NCBI GenBank assembly: GCA_037179385.1
Contig: CM074193.1
Location: 37,350,846 to 37,414,845, forward strand
Direction: 5' to 3'
Length of the DNA stretch: 64,000 bases
DNA from: Holothuria scabra
Taxonomy: Eukaryota; Echinodermata; Holothuroidea; Aspidochirotida; Holothuriidae
The notes below the pieces were generated by a model. That model was given only the letters and a program-made list of their open reading frames with translations. It searched no databases and had not been told where the DNA came from. Positions 1 through 12,522 of this stretch are shown piece after piece. Position 1 is the first letter of the stretch, and each line of letters opens with the position of its first letter. The position numbers and the translations under genes were made by a program.

Positions 1-16
1 TTATAGCTTCACGGCA

Positions 17-98
17 GTCATCTTGGTGCGATTTTTATCCCAGCTGGTGGCGAGCATCTACGGATAGGACGTATACGTTACATGCTGTATATAAGTCC
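17..98 (-). repeat. Copy 1 of a ~90-bp dispersed repeat, inverted relative to the copy at 63045-63140
   Basis: The shared core on the minus strand reads TACGTCCTATCCGTAGAT followed by a GCTCGCCACC-like stretch. The same core is present on the + strand near the right edge of the window. The two copies differ by scattered substitutions and a small indel. I recognise no family; it could be the end of a longer transposable element whose body lies outside the window. Confidence 0.6.
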
Positions 99-2156
99 GT
101 GGGTCGCCAAATGTTTTCCTACCACGTGAAGTTGAGTGGACACTTCCTTGGAGACTTATATGCAGTTTAATGCAATATGGTAACCTATTCGATTTTTAAA
201 CGATGCGTAGCGATATCCCAGAAGACTCGTGAATAGGAATAAGCCATTTTTTCTTTTTTCATTGGAGGCTGCTTCTTCCTCTTAATTGTCAGAGCACCCT
301 TAAAATTAAACTATCCATGTTACCGTAGCAAGAGAGCAATACAACACCTATAATCGTCAAAAGTACCATTTAACGTGTTACCTTTATAAGAGTATTTGCA
401 AGTGTAATACTCTGTAGGGGAGCGGTAACCATTTTCTGTGTCCACAATCAAGGAATCTTTGCCTCATCACATTCTGTCATCTTCGAATATATTATTTTCG
501 TATCGATCTTTACCTTTATAATCCTAGTTTTTTAGTTCTTAATTGATGACGACACTCCCTCTGGTGGTTCTTCTATAGTCACAAACCTATAAATCACCAC
601 CGTTCATGGACAACTATGGACGCGTCCCTTCCACATTTTGGAAATACAACAAATGAGGTCGGATTTGTCTACCGTACATTTTCGACCGAAATGACAATGT
701 CCCCTCACATTCGAGTAGGGATTGACGCTACTGACACAGCTATCTTTCTTCTTGCACAGATTCCTTCAGTGATCAGAGCTTAAAGGCCCAGTTCTCTCAC
801 CTCAAACAGTACCAATTCTCCTAACCTTCTTAATTAAGCCCCTCCCGCAATTGTCTTAATTTATCCTCATCCAGAAACAATCTCAGTTTATTGCTTCAGT
901 ATGAGTATAGAAAAGCTCAATGTGTATAATCAAAACACTCTCAGTACAGTTCATGTTGTTTAATGTAAGCTGTACTCTGCATTGTTTGAGTTAACTGTCA
1001 ATCAAAGAACTGAGACGATTGAGAATTTCGGTAAACGCCTACAAAAATTGCAGTTTTGAGGGTGGGAGGATTGGCTCTTTACGATAAAATTAATAGTCCT
1101 ATTTTATGATCCGAAAACAAGACATCCCTTCCCGCTAACCCCGCCACTCGAGTGCTTTTCTATACCTGCAACTTCTCATTAATCGAAGCCACAGCTTCGA
1201 TTGTAGGAATTGCTCGTTCAGTCACGTGTTTTCGTGCCTTCTTAAGCGGTCGGTGCGGATGAATATTAAATCATGTTCAGTTTGGATTCATATTGCAATC
1301 CCGAGCTGTTCGTTCGTACAATGGAACAGCTGCGCAGTCATGTTAAGTTGTTCCCTAGGGGGATTTTCAACAAAGTTTAATTATTTCTATATAAGGGGAT
1401 TTGCTCGAACAACTCCTGTATAGTAAGGTGGTAATGTGCAAATAAAGAAGTAGTTCCACATTCAAAGGTATTGTTCTGCATTGAAGGCTTCCTCTCTGGT
1501 TGAAAAAAGGTGTAAATATAGTTTGAAAACAATTAATACCGTTCAGGGATTTCAAAATAAATTTCAAAGGTTGCTTTTTCCAACATTTGCCACTTTGTTT
1601 TGTCGGAACTGCTTCATCAAGCAACTTCGTCGACCGTACTCATTTCAATATGTAAGCAAGTCCACTAACTTACGTTCATGCATAAACGCATGCAGCTAGC
1701 TATATAGTGTACGTACTGTGTCGTTAACGTGATGGCGACAGTAACCAAGGCTAGGGAACGATCCACCAATTTTAAGGTATTCAATTTGTCGTTCATTTCA
1801 TCACCCTGTATGGGTTGTTAATGGCTTCTCTATTGTATTTCCAATGTTTGAAACAAAGGAAAAGACGGTCTACCCACGGTTGTCGTAGTTCTCAGTAAAG
1901 GGCTAACGTTATGCATCGACGGTCGCGTAGTTGCTCCCAATACATTTGTATAGGAAGCAATTACGCGACTCTCCATACATACTCTAGTCCTTTACTTTAG
2001 GCTTCACTGAGGACAAAAGTTGTCGTAGTCTTACCCAAACACAGTTACGAAGGCCTAAAGCCAAACGTTGCAGAACAAAACAACTCTAACATTAACACTT
2101 AGTCGTGTCCTAGTGCAAAAGGTGCGCTCAGCGTATATAGGCCTAGACACTGCAGA
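99..2156. other. Gene-less stretch, no recognised feature
   Basis: AT-rich sequence with only short random open frames on both strands. Missing upstream exons of the SLC22-type gene were looked for here (membrane-segment exons with a good acceptor and donor); none was recognisable. Confidence 0.4.
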
Positions 2157-2394
2157 TACAATCTTGGACAAAATAATTTGTTGGGACACCCTGCTCCTCC
2201 TCCTATTCCAGTGTTGGTTGACCACTGTTATGAAGTTCACGGCAAAGAAACATTCTTCTTGACACAACATTGGGAGGGGAAAAGGGGGTTGCATGTTAGG
2301 CTACTTCAGGCAGTTTCATGTTAGCCTACTTCAACTAAAATTTACGGATAACATGTGAAGTGTCCCAACCGGCAACGGTTCTGGCCAAGATTGT
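2157..2394. mobile_element. MITE, TACAATCTTGGACAAAA family, copy 1
   Basis: The left end reads TACAATCTTGGACAAAA, followed shortly by TTGTTGGGACACCC. The right end is the imperfect inverse (GTGTCCCAAC, then GGCCAAGATTGT). There is no coding capacity, so this is a non-autonomous DNA element. Further copies lie at 3298, 18281 and 28286. The interior carries an extra duplicated GTTAGGCTACTTCA-like word, making this copy longer than the others. Confidence 0.75.
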
Positions 2395-3297
2395 CCGAGA
2401 ATTTCGAGAAGTTAGATAGGTGCGCTGCCACCAGTAAGAAGTTACGCTTTGCTAATGGTTATTTGGTTATTTTATGACAGGTAAATGATATGCTGGTCAT
2501 TACATGGAAGTATTTCCTGGACCGGATTTAGCTTGTGGAGTCCTGGACCCAGATTATTTTGGACCCTTTTCACAAATGTTGGGAGGGACCTACATGAGAG
2601 GACCCTGGGACTAAGCCCAAGCAAATACCACCAAAAATGGCCTGAATACTTCAATTCTTCTGCCACATCCTTTCTTTTGAGCAAAGGGACATTCATGATA
2701 TTTTAATTCAGAGATGTGGTTGTGCCCGGCCTACCTGCCACCTTGACGAGGTTGGGGGTGTAGGCTTAGTTAAAACCAAGTCTACCATTGGTTTGGAAAG
2801 CGACTTTCAACTAAAAATGTTAAGAAACTGCATCGGTTGAAAGAAGGCATAACAAATTTGTTACCAGTTGTAATACAACATGAAAAATACAGCCTGAGAT
2901 GCAAAATTGGCTGCAAAATGTGTTCCAAACCAACGGTACCTAACAATCTACCAAAGTTATGAAAGAAAGTCTGGCTTGCAGAGTTACTTTAACAATCTTA
3001 TGGTAGATCGTGGCCCCTTTTCAATAAATTTCTCGTCTCCAACTATAAGTTCGAAAAAGAATGACTCATCTATCCAGGAAGAGAATTATTCCACCCGTTG
3101 CGATTGTTGATTTGTGCGTCTAAAAAATGCATACTTTTGGTTTGTAATGAAATTTATCCTATGGTCGCCCTTAATTTGTTAAAAATCCTCAAGAGTATAG
3201 TTGGCTTCTGGAAAAGGTCTTAAACAACCTTAGAACACTCCAAAAATTAAACGTTTTTATTGAATTCGGTCTCAAAAATGTATCTCTTGGGACCCAG
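2395..3297. other. Gene-less stretch between two MITE copies
   Basis: No exon, RNA gene or repeat could be supported. Open frames on both strands are short and without recognisable composition. Confidence 0.35.
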
Positions 3298-3494
3298 ACA
3301 ATCTTGGACAATAGCTTGTTGGGACACCCTGCTCTCCCTTCCAATGTTGACCACTGTAATGCTGTTCAGGGCAAAGAGTCATGTTCTTCTTGACGCAACA
3401 TTGGGAGGGGTAAAGGGAGTTTTATTTTGGCCTACTTCAACTAAAATTGACAAATAAAATGTAAAGTGTCCCAACAGTTTTGTCCAAGATTGTA
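3298..3494. mobile_element. MITE, TACAATCTTGGACAAAA family, copy 2
   Basis: It starts ACAATCTTGGACAATAG and ends TTTTGTCCAAGATTGT, giving clear terminal inverted repeats of about 30 bp. The interior (CAATGTTGACCACTG, CAACATTGGGAGGGG) aligns with copy 1. It is non-coding. Confidence 0.8.
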
Positions 3495-4071
3495 GTCTAC
3501 TGCTTGTTAGGAAAGTCAAGTAAGTCTAGGGTCAATACTTTTGCATAGCGCTAGGCCTGTGTCACCACCAATAGTGTATCACACAGTCTCAGGCAAAGTG
3601 TAACTAGGTACAAAGATTTTGGGGCAACTTTACATCCAGGATGGGCAACTGATTAAAAAATAATAGCTTATCGATATTGTTACATCCAGGTGAATACTTT
3701 CATTTAAACATCAGTGTTTAGTAGAATATATAATGTTACTGCTTTATCTCACATAGATCTCCCCAAACAAGTTGCAAGGAACAATGCCCCCCTTCCCCTC
3801 CCTCCTCCCCGGCATATGTGGGAAATATTCTACTTTTGTTGGGGAACCAGTTCCAACAATATGCTTCATTTTGTTTATAAGAAAGTCCCAAGTGTGCACA
3901 TTTTCAAGGCTTCGATTAGTACGTGCCATGCAAGTACAATTGTCTAGTTTCAATTTGTCTTTGTCCCCCCCATCAGGTTTGTTCAAGGATTCGTCTATTT
4001 TGGTCTGTCCCTTGGGACTTCTAGCCTGGGTGTTAACGTTTATCTTGCGTTCTGTATTTCGGGTGCGGTAG
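3495..4071. other. Gene-less stretch, probably intron of the SLC22-type gene
   Basis: It precedes the first recognised SLC22 exon. The 3' end has a weak pyrimidine tract and AG acceptor (CGGGTGCGGTAG). Nothing else is supported. Confidence 0.35.
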
Positions 4072-4185
4072 AGATGCCTGCTCACATCATTGCAATTTTT
4101 TCAATGAAAAAACTCGGAAGAAGAGCGTCAACCTCCTTCTGGATGTTACTTGCCGGCGTGTCCTGCTTCGCAACCATCATAACTC
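4072..4185 (+). CDS. SLC22-type organic ion transporter, internal exon (TM9-TM10 region)
   Basis: The exon encodes EMPAHIIAIF, then KKLGRRAS, then a hydrophobic stretch ending SCFATIIT. This is the family signature of the major-facilitator SLC22 transporters: an E(I/M)PA motif, then a loop containing LGRR. The acceptor is GTAG|AG and the donor C|GTAAGT. It ends one base into a codon, and that base plus the next exon's first two bases give a proline codon, so the splice phase matches. The first residue is completed by an upstream exon not found in the window. The substrate (organic cation, anion or zwitterion) cannot be told from these exons. The protein would sit in the plasma membrane. Confidence 0.82.
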
Positions 4186-5558
4186 GTAAGTTGAAATTTG
4201 CAGTGAGTTACACCATGCAAGTATACATATCTTTTTACGTCATGGGATTGAGAGCTTGAGACCATTAACCTCATGGGAACTAATTAATCCAGTTGTATGT
4301 CTTGTGAATATAACGGCACGAAACTTTGACGTTGCACAATTTGAATTTATGAAAGTTTGGGTAAACAAGTCATTCTTCAGCAATAAATAACTGAATTTTT
4401 CATCTGCCAGAAACTTTTTTTTCGAAAAGAAGGTCATTTTACTGTCTTCCTGTGTCCATAAATATTGGTTGAGAAATACTTATTTTTTCTGTTAAACAAA
4501 CGACGTACTTCCCTATAAGTACATTTTGAGAAACGGCGAAAGGTCTGCATGGCCTTCTACTCTAGATAGGCTTATCTTCTTCATCAAATATGAGAGCAAA
4601 ATTCATTATACGTGATGTTTGCTTTTGAGCCCATCAAAGTATATGAAGAAGCATTTTCCTGTCATAATGGTGCGGTATCAGCTCACGTTTCATTTTATTT
4701 TGAAGATATTAAAATGCTGTTCAGGAGGGACACGACGAACCACGATTTGCTCCCAAAATCGGAACGTAGTGTTTCGGTATGGCTGGGGGTTGTCCTGTCC
4801 TCTGTATCCTTATACACCTTCGCCCAGTTCGTCTAGGCCATGTAGATTATAGCCTGCGGAGCAGACTCTGTACTAGCCAAAAGATGGCGCTCTCTAAAAT
4901 CAAAATACGCCTCTCTAAACAGTATAACACAGAGTCTACAAACCTTCGTCCAGTTTCCATTTACAGGAATCCCGCATTTTGAGGGATGAATAAGTAAACA
5001 TGAGATGGTGACGTGGTACACGAAACAAGTATTATTAGTTTATTTTGGTACATACAACTGATACAACGAACGGCGAACAACCTAATTAGCTTTTGTAGGT
5101 GATAAGTGTGTACCAGGCCATACGTTCGATGCATTAATATTACCTATTACGCGAGATATAATTTAGTATTTTAATTTTTGTCGTGACGTCATATTTGGTG
5201 GTCATAAATGAGATTCGCTAGAAAATTGGCAGGCTATTGTATACCTTAGTAATGGCATATAACTTAGTAGTTGGAAACGTCAACTGTTCTACAGTGAAGC
5301 CGTTGAAAGACCCATAGTATTATTGATAGTAGCGAAAGTAAGATTTGTGATATTTGAATTTAGTAGTTGAAACGCAAACACAGTAGCCAGCTTACAGCAG
5401 GCTATGTAGATTAAAATGTCAAGCATACATATAGTGCAAAGGAAAGGTGAGAATCTTTTTGAAAGATTGAGTTGATTTATTTTAAAATTTCAACAGGTAC
5501 TTGATACGAATTTGATTCCTTTTTTAGTTCAAAGCTTCATTCTTATTTTCATTTTTAG

Positions 5559-5667
5559 CGTTGGGTCCATGGAGATTTTCGTTCGCAACTCTCGGTAAAA
5601 TCGCTATCTCTGTGTCTTTTGATATAGTATACGTCTATGCGGGGGAAATCTTGCCGACACCATTAAG
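5559..5667 (+). CDS. SLC22-type organic ion transporter, internal exon (TM11 region)
   Basis: The acceptor is a pyrimidine-rich TTTTCATTTTTAG| and the donor AAG|GTAATT. The exon reads LGPWRFSFATLGKIAIS, then a Y-Y-E-x-x-PT-x-x-R stretch (VYVYAGEILPTPLR). This matches the SLC22 pattern of GK, a hydrophobic helix, Y(T/A)xE(L/I)xPTxxR at the same position. At 109 bp it has the phase needed to join both neighbours. There is no stop or frameshift, so nothing suggests a pseudogene in this part. Confidence 0.85.
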
Positions 5668-6435
5668 GTAATTACAAGACAATTTCACTGACGTCATTTG
5701 AAGCCTGAGGGCAAGCGTCTCCTTTCTCAGCACGCGCAGTAAGATTATTTGCAACACGTGCAGTCAAGTCACAATAGTTTCTTCGGGAATAGAGTGTATT
5801 TCTTGCAAATACGCTTACCGCGTGCGTGTTCTGCACTTAAAATGCCGAGCAAAGTCAATCGCGTGACGTCACATGGAAATGATGACATCACTTCCTTTTG
5901 AAGATGGCATCCGATAATGTTTCTTTTTGAAATAGATATTGGCGCCCACTAGTATCGAAGAATCAGTGGGGACACCCGAGGAATGCTAAGATGTAGAGAG
6001 GGCCGGCGGGAGGAAAAGGAGCACGGAAAACTGCCTTCGAAATTTCCAAATCGTAAACACACCACGAGCTTAGTGAAGGTGGAGCTCTACGTAGGCAGTG
6101 TATGAGCTACCCTCAATAGTTTTGCCCAAGCAGCGATCCAGGTTAATCAGACTGTCGGTAGAAAGGACGGATGCCAAAATGCTCTGGAAGGGAACACCAT
6201 CTGATATACTGTTGGATACGACACAGTGCTTGTCCTGTTTGTCCCATTAAGGCCAACGTGTGACTTCGGGGATCTAATTCGTTTTAAGAACTTCACCTAT
6301 ATGCCGTCTACCCAGCGTAGTGAGCTCTTTTATATTATTCAACGCAGATTTTAGATTAAACTGTTAGGCAAATCCCCTACTTTATGTAACCATTGCAGTA
6401 TAAATAATCACAACTGAAAAATAAGCGACTTGCAA

Positions 6436-6493
6436 TACCATGTGTGTGTGTGTGTGGGGGGGGGGGGTAAGTGTGTGGGTGTGTATGTGTGTG
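6436..6493. repeat. TG microsatellite with embedded poly-G run
   Basis: A run of TG dinucleotides is followed by at least ten consecutive G and a second TG-rich stretch. It lies within the SLC22 intron 5668-7234. Confidence 0.9.
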
Positions 6494-7234
6494 AAGGCCT
6501 ATTTTGTATTTTTTTGGTTTTGTTCCTAGTTTCGCGGTACTTTATGAGCAAGGTGAAATTGCGATCATGACAGAGGGATAGGATGGATTTTAAAGCCAAT
6601 CTAAGATTTAAAACCGGCCCTTTTATCAGTTGTGTATGACTGGTTTGTTCTCCGTGTATATATCTTTTCTAAGCATTCATTTTTGTCAGAAACAGGTGTA
6701 TAAACCAAATATCGGCTCAATAAATTGACTTAAATCATCTCTTTCATACTGATTTACCATACTGACGTTACATTCACTCATACTTATTAATGATCCTCAA
6801 ATTCTATTGGTTCATTACGGTCAGCTGACCGTGCGTTATATAATGATAATCTCGTTGTAATGAATAACACACTAATCTATGTAGGGCTACTCCATTTTAC
6901 TCGGGGTTGTGTTGGTTTGTTTGATTAATGCGGTTTACAAACCAAATTTTACTTCAATCTCTTCCCCTGTAAATCAAAATATTGTTATGTATGAAAGAAC
7001 AAGGTTAAAAATTCTGTTGTATTACAACAAGATAATGCACTCGCAAGGGTTAATGCTCTCACTGGATGTACTTAGGATGCGCCATCGGGGATCCCTGGCG
7101 TTAACCCTCTGATCATGCATTATCCCATTATAATGCACAGTCAATTTTCTTTAATTCTCGTTAACGAGAATTTATTTCCTCATTCTGACATTTTTAACCC
7201 ATTTTAAATAATAATTTTCACTTACTTAATATAG

Positions 7235-7459
7235 GGCCTTTGGTGTTGGATCCTGTAGTGTTGGATCTCGAGTAGGTGGTATCGTGGCCCCTCTTTTACT
7301 TTATCTAGGGACTATCATCGACTCACTGCCCCTTATCTTATTCTCATCTTCATCTATCCTTGGAGGACTTGCCATCCTTCTGCTACCTGAAACAAATAAA
7401 GCACCACTGCCTGATACGGTTGAAGACACTTTGAACTTAAAGAAAAGAGGAAACCTACG
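7235..7459 (+). CDS. SLC22-type organic ion transporter, penultimate exon (TM12 and C-tail)
   Basis: The acceptor is TTAATATAG| and the donor ACG|GTACGT. It encodes a small-residue stretch with SRVGGIVAPLLLYLG, then a final hydrophobic helix (LPLILFSSSSILGGLAILL), then the LPET...PLPDTVED signature that ends SLC22 proteins before a short charged tail. The first base completes an arginine codon started in the previous exon. The last two bases are completed in the next one. Confidence 0.87.
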
Positions 7460-7657
7460 GTACGTATGATACTAAATTTATATCACAGTAATTGTCACCA
7501 AATAAAGTTCACCTCACGTATAAAATTTCAAAAATATACATTACATAGCATGAAAAATAAAATTCAAACAATCCAACTCTCATCTTTGTAGGACATTCCT
7601 AAGCTGAGAGTACAATATGATGAAGTTTGAATTCAAAATATTATATTGCGCAATAAT

Positions 7658-8256
7658 CAGTTCGGGAGATAACCTCTTTCGGGGGAAATCAATTTTCACC
7701 CGATCGGGGGATTATTTTATCATGGGTGGCGCCATTTTCAAATATCTCCCACGATGCATTGCGATCCTACCGCGCAAATCCAACGGAGATAACATTCAAA
7801 ACAGCCTTGCAATGTTTATCGATTTTAGGAAAGAGAAATTCGGGCATTTTAAAAAACTCTGTTGATAGGGGAATAAAAAAGCTTCGTCATGTTTGGTTGT
7901 TCACCACGCCGATTTTGTGAAATCGAACAATTTTGCTACGTTCTTTGTCCTAAGCTTAATTTATAGACTCCATGCAGCCGCAAGTTTTGTACACCATTTT
8001 TCACTTGAAGGTGTGCAAGTGGGTCGTGCTAGCACATATGTTTGTAAATACGTAGTTGAAGGTCCATGGTAATTTCGTTTTTTATGTCTAAACTATTACC
8101 TCACAATTGAATATACACACATTTATTAAACAATTCGACGACTGCGAAGAGGTAGACACTAAGTGCTCATAAATATTCATACCGTTGAGACAGGCAAATT
8201 TTCCCCCAATCGGGATAATACTCAGTTTCTCCCGAAAGCGGTTATCTCCCGAACTG
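7658..8256. mobile_element. MITE, CAGTTCGGGAGATAACC family, copy A, with 5-bp target duplication
   Basis: The left terminus is CAGTTCGGGAGATAACC followed by CTTTCGGGGGAAA. The right terminus is the inverse, GGTTATCTCCCGAACTG preceded by CTCCCGAAAGC. It is flanked on both sides by ATAAT, a perfect 5-bp target-site duplication. At 599 bp it is non-coding. It sits inside the last SLC22 intron. Related copies lie at 56639-57396 and 59782-60371. The superfamily is uncertain. Confidence 0.85.
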
Positions 8257-8723
8257 ATAATTCGTGATTTCAATGTTGTACTGCTTAAATTGCAGTTTTT
8301 GTTTTTATGAAAGCTGGTATACTGCACCTTGCGCTGCAATATGGTATAGCGATCATTCTGTTCTGGTGTACTGTGGTTTAAAAACCCTCTTTGTACGATA
8401 TGTTTTGCAAGAAAATTCGAAGCGTTCAAGGTCATATAAACATTTTAAAGGGAAACAAAGAAAGTAATGTGAGTTGTACAACATGGAAGTCACAAATTTG
8501 TGTACAATGGACTGACTTGATTCAGATAAATTTCAACGTTTAATATCTCAAAAACTGAACAAACTATTACAGTTCTGTGAAAATCAATGAGATTCCGTTC
8601 AAATGAACAGTATCGGCACAGAAAATGAAAAGGGAGCAACTATTATACCACTGAGCCAATTTGCACATAAGGTGACTAAATTATCTACCCCGAGTCAATC
8701 CAGGAACATTTGTCAGTTACTTA

Positions 8724-8955
8724 GAGTTTTACGGCCTAGTTTCCAACCTATTGGTTCAAGTCGAGCCGCCTTCCGTGACGGCTTTTTTTCCAGTTGTGAC
8801 TCACTCGCTTGTTTTCCCCACTCCGTGGCTTATGCATCCGAAAAACGGCAGTAGGTTACATTTTTAGAGTCTTTGGTATGACTCGACCTGGGAATTGAGC
8901 CCGGGCCTTCCACGTGAGAGGCGGATGCTCTTAACGTTAGACCAAACCCTCGGTG
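8724..8955 (-). repeat. tRNA-derived SINE, copy 1
   Basis: Reading the minus strand, a tRNA-like head (8878-8955) has an A-box-like TGGTCTAACGTTAAGAGC and a B-box-like GGGCTCAATTCCC, spaced as in a tRNA. A body follows, with a GTGACTCACTCGC region, CAGTTG/CCGTCACGG words and a conserved AGTTTTACGGCC on the + strand side. Body fragments of the same family occur at 13862-13935, 14262-14510, 22455-22540 and 29670-29790. The cloverleaf is degenerate, so it is not a functional tRNA gene. Confidence 0.72.
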
Positions 8956-9635
8956 CAACAACAAATTGACATGGCGGTGGAATTTTTTTATCTTCTGTGA
9001 GGGTGCAACTCAGTAATCTTTATTGGGACAGCATTGTTGACACGATCTGCAAACGGGTACATCTCAGTCAGGGTAGTTAAGTTTAAAAGAATAGAGCTGC
9101 ATAATGCATTGTCAAATCTTTCAAATGGTCATTTTTCTAAGAGATCAATAAAGCTAAAAGTTTGATGTTTAGAAGTATTTGACGTAGGTCTGGACGGAAT
9201 GCCAATCTGCAGAATGTATACTTTTTCCCAGCCTGATCGAATGGTTCCAGCTAAAATTTTTTACACCGGCCCAAAACTCCAACCTTGTTTTTACGTTTTA
9301 TAAAAAAAAAATTCCATGGCCAATTTCTTTAAACATTTCTAAAAAATGGAAAAATTGTTTTTATAGGGCATGCAAAAGACGTTCCACGTTCTGGGCTATT
9401 TTTTTTTTATTTTACTTTATTTTTGTTATAATTTAGCAAAAGACTGCATGGTTTACAAAGTGTATTTAAAGACAATTGACATTCTTAGTGTGGGCTATGA
9501 AATGAACAACAGGAATGAATAGGAGGGATAGGATTAATAATGAGATACGACATTTGGATTTTTCCCGGTTTAGCATGTCTTAAGGCCATACTTTCTTAAC
9601 CAGCTCGCGCTGATTACCTCTTTTTTCAATTCTAG

Positions 9636-9681
9636 GTCTGATGTTCAAGCGGGAGTCGACGAGAAAGAAACCAAAACCTGA
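9636..9681 (+). CDS. SLC22-type organic ion transporter, last exon and stop
   Basis: The acceptor CTCTTTTTTCAATTCTAG| precedes a 15-residue hydrophilic tail (SDVQAGVDEKETKT) and TGA. The frame follows directly from the previous exon through a split arginine codon. The tail itself is not conserved, so this exon rests on the splice site, the phase and the short charged end typical of the family. The intron before it (7460-9635) carries a MITE and a SINE. No AATAAA signal was found in the first kilobase after the stop. Confidence 0.7.
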
Positions 9682-11184
9682 ACAAGCTTAGACTGGTATC
9701 GATGGGCTGCGGCTTGCTATGAGGAGACTAACGTTATTTGTACGCCAAAGGGTGGTGGTTACACGAGTGGACATTGCCATGGGAGGGGGGGGGGGTGAGT
9801 CGTTACGTAATTTGAACGAAGTGACCCCTTCCCAAAAGGAAAAATATTTTACTAGTTTTTGTGAACAGGGAACAATTAAAAAAGGTTGAAATCACATAGG
9901 TCCTCACCGTATCTATATGCACAAAAAGTATGCATAATCTTGCTCACAAAAATGATTCATCGAAATTATTCAAATGTTTGTAGATGTCATTAATACGGGG
10001 ATTTTTGCAATTACTGGTATTACTTTAAACGACTGGCACTGGTGAGTTCTGTGGTACTGGTAGTATTTCAATTTGCTATGAATTTCGGTATCTCTCCCAT
10101 CATTCGACCTTCAAAACTGGAAGGAATCTTTATTTAAAACGATATCATAATGTTGGCCCGAATACCCTGAAAAAATCAAACACTTAAAGGCGGCAACGCT
10201 CACCCCAACTACAATTTTGGTAGAAGTCCATACATATTCTTAATTGGCACACTCAGCCTTTGATTGACAGCAAGTTAAAAAAATTTGGAGTACTTTAGCA
10301 GTATAGCTCATATTAGACAACATATACTGCGTACAGTGAGTGTTTTGACCACATATTGGGGTCTTGTACGTATACTCACCATGATGCAGTAAAGAGGGAT
10401 TGTGTCTGCCAGGGTTAGAATGAGTTTTAGACAGTTGTGGGAGGGGCTTAAGTAAGTAGGTTAGGAAAATTGGAACTGTCTGGGGTGACAGGATTAGACC
10501 GTCAAACTTCTCGAAACACGAAGGTGCAGAAAACAAGCTCCATTTTGTGGTATATCGGCCGATTCATTTAATTACACCACTCCTATGCTAGCATATGCCC
10601 CTGAATCACTAAGCTCCCATGTGAAGCTGCGATTTACCTAATTACATTCTCTCTCTTCAGCTTTGGTGGATGGGGAGGCTCTGGAGATAAACTTATTTTC
10701 ATTCGTTTTGAAAACTTTTCTGCTTTTAGTTGGTCTGCATGATGTTTCTGGGTTTTGTGAATTATTTTGTGTATTTTTCCCTTTCCTTTGTGACGTATTT
10801 TTGTTCTGTAGGCCTACTCATTTGTGTGTAATTGGAAGTTTGTACAGTGCTAATTGTCACACTGACGGAGGCTATGTGGAGGCATTTAAAAGTGATAAAC
10901 TCAACTGAACCACAAATAAATGAAGACATCTGATTTGTGTACAAGTAAAGGATTTGTCAGTCATCGTGCAAAATACGCGCAATACATTTCTTTTCACTCC
11001 AGCACTATGTTGCCACGGGTATAACGGAAGTGACGTAGAAGTGTAATGGGAAAAGCGTGCTTCATCATTTGCCCTTGAGAATGACGTAGCGTGACGTTGG
11101 TGCATTAAGATCCATGTAAATGAAATTTGAAGTACCGGTAATCAAGTCTTGTAATAAATTCATTGTGACTAGTCAACGTGACCT
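9682..11184. other. Gene-less stretch downstream of the SLC22-type gene
   Basis: It probably holds the 3' UTR at its left end. A poly-G run lies at about 9783-9794. AATAAA-like words appear only far downstream (about 10913 and 11149). No other gene is supported. Confidence 0.35.
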
Positions 11185-11294
11185 GGGGCCCATTCCACAA
11201 AGAGTTACGCACAATCTTAAGTTTGATTCCCCATACTTAAGTCAACAGTAAATCATTCTTAAGATTGTGCGTAACTCTTTGTGGAACGGGCCCC
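11185..11294. mobile_element. 110-bp hairpin MITE (GGGGCCCATTCCACAAAG)
   Basis: The left arm GGGGCCCATTCCACAAAG continues AGTTACGCACAATCTTAAG. The right arm is the near-exact inverse, ending CTTTGTGGAACGGGCCCC. The arms are about 38 bp with a 35-bp loop. The whole element would fold into one long hairpin. It has no coding capacity. Confidence 0.85.
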
Positions 11295-12009
11295 TGATCT
11301 GTTTAGCTATTTATTCTTCTGTCCTAAATAAAGTCATAGGTCCCCGTTATCCTGCTTTGTTTCCCTTTAAAATGAAAAAAAATGTTTTTATGACATTGAG
11401 CACTTCCTGTTTGCTTGCATAGCATGTTGCACAGGGAGGGTTTAATTAATAGCGTCACCCCATAGGCGTAAGAGTGCTATCACACCTTGGAACAAGGTGC
11501 AGTAACATCCAGAAAAACAAAGAAATACGAACTGATTTTAATTTGAGTAGTACAACAATGACATCACAAATTATTGCGCAATGTACCATTTTAAGTTGAG
11601 GGAATAAACTTTCACATTTTATGTCTCAGCTCAGGAATGCCCTATGAAGATAGGAAAGATGGGAGTTGGACTGTTGGGTTTCATGATTGGCTGTTGGAAG
11701 GTCATGTGACAATGTTTTTTCTCTTCAAATGTGAAATTAACCAGAAATAACTGCTTGGTTTACCTTGAATATGCAATAGTAAAGTCATTAAATGTAATGA
11801 AAGATACTTTGAAGCGAAATAAGATAAAAATTATGTTATTTAGCTTTTTCTTCAAAGTAAGTTTGGGGAGACTGCTCTTTACCTTTAAATTTGCAATCAT
11901 CATAAGAAAATATTTCATCATCATTCCAAATAACACCTGAAGATAAGCAAAATTTTCTCTAGCATCGTCCAGAATAACCTCAAAAGCTTTCACCTGTAAA
12001 GAGAAATAG

Positions 12010-12330
12010 TCGCGTGCACACTAAAAAGAATTCGGATCGGATTCCGATCAGACGTTTTTCGTTTTTTTGCTAAAACTGAAAAAACCTTCTCGAACTCTGG
12101 TCGGTTAACTCTAAAATTTGTCAACCAGTGTAAATGCATGATTTGCATCACGTCTCACGTCTTTGAAAAAATGCCAACTGATATTTGGTGACTTCATCTT
12201 GACATACATTTTTAGTGGAAAGCGTAGTCCGTAAAAACCTGTCTATCAATGGGACGTCACGGAATAATTAACATAAATTTAATTTTCATAATCCTGTGGT
12301 ACAACTCATATATTTACACGGATTGCAAAA
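12010..12330. mobile_element. MITE, GAATTCGGATCGGATTCCGA family, truncated copy
   Basis: The left end CACACTAAAAAGAATTCGGA and the interior words GTCAACCAGTGTAAATGCAT, TTTTAGTGGAAAGCGTAGTC and GTGGTACAACTCATATATTT align in order with the full copy at 34551-34960. The right terminal repeat is missing. Confidence 0.75.
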
Positions 12331-12522
12331 TTTAAGGGCTACATCTTGGCATGTTGCTTTTTTAAAGCTGCACAATCTCTTTGAGAACGCTGTAACTACC
12401 AAATCTCAGGGTCGTATGCTTGGGAAGGGACCAGGTTTTTTTTTCAAGCAACCTTTTTCTCATCGATTTTGTCGGGCTGTTTTTGTTTTTTTTTTTACTT
12501 TTTATGCTATACAGTACCTTAA

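Noticed and set aside
8878..8955. Candidate tRNA gene
   Set aside because: The acceptor stem does not close and the B-box is degenerate; the attached body shows it is a SINE head.
10663..10908. Possible exon after CTCTCTCTTCAG
   Set aside because: Good acceptor-like sequence, but the frame has no family resemblance, no donor and no partner exon.
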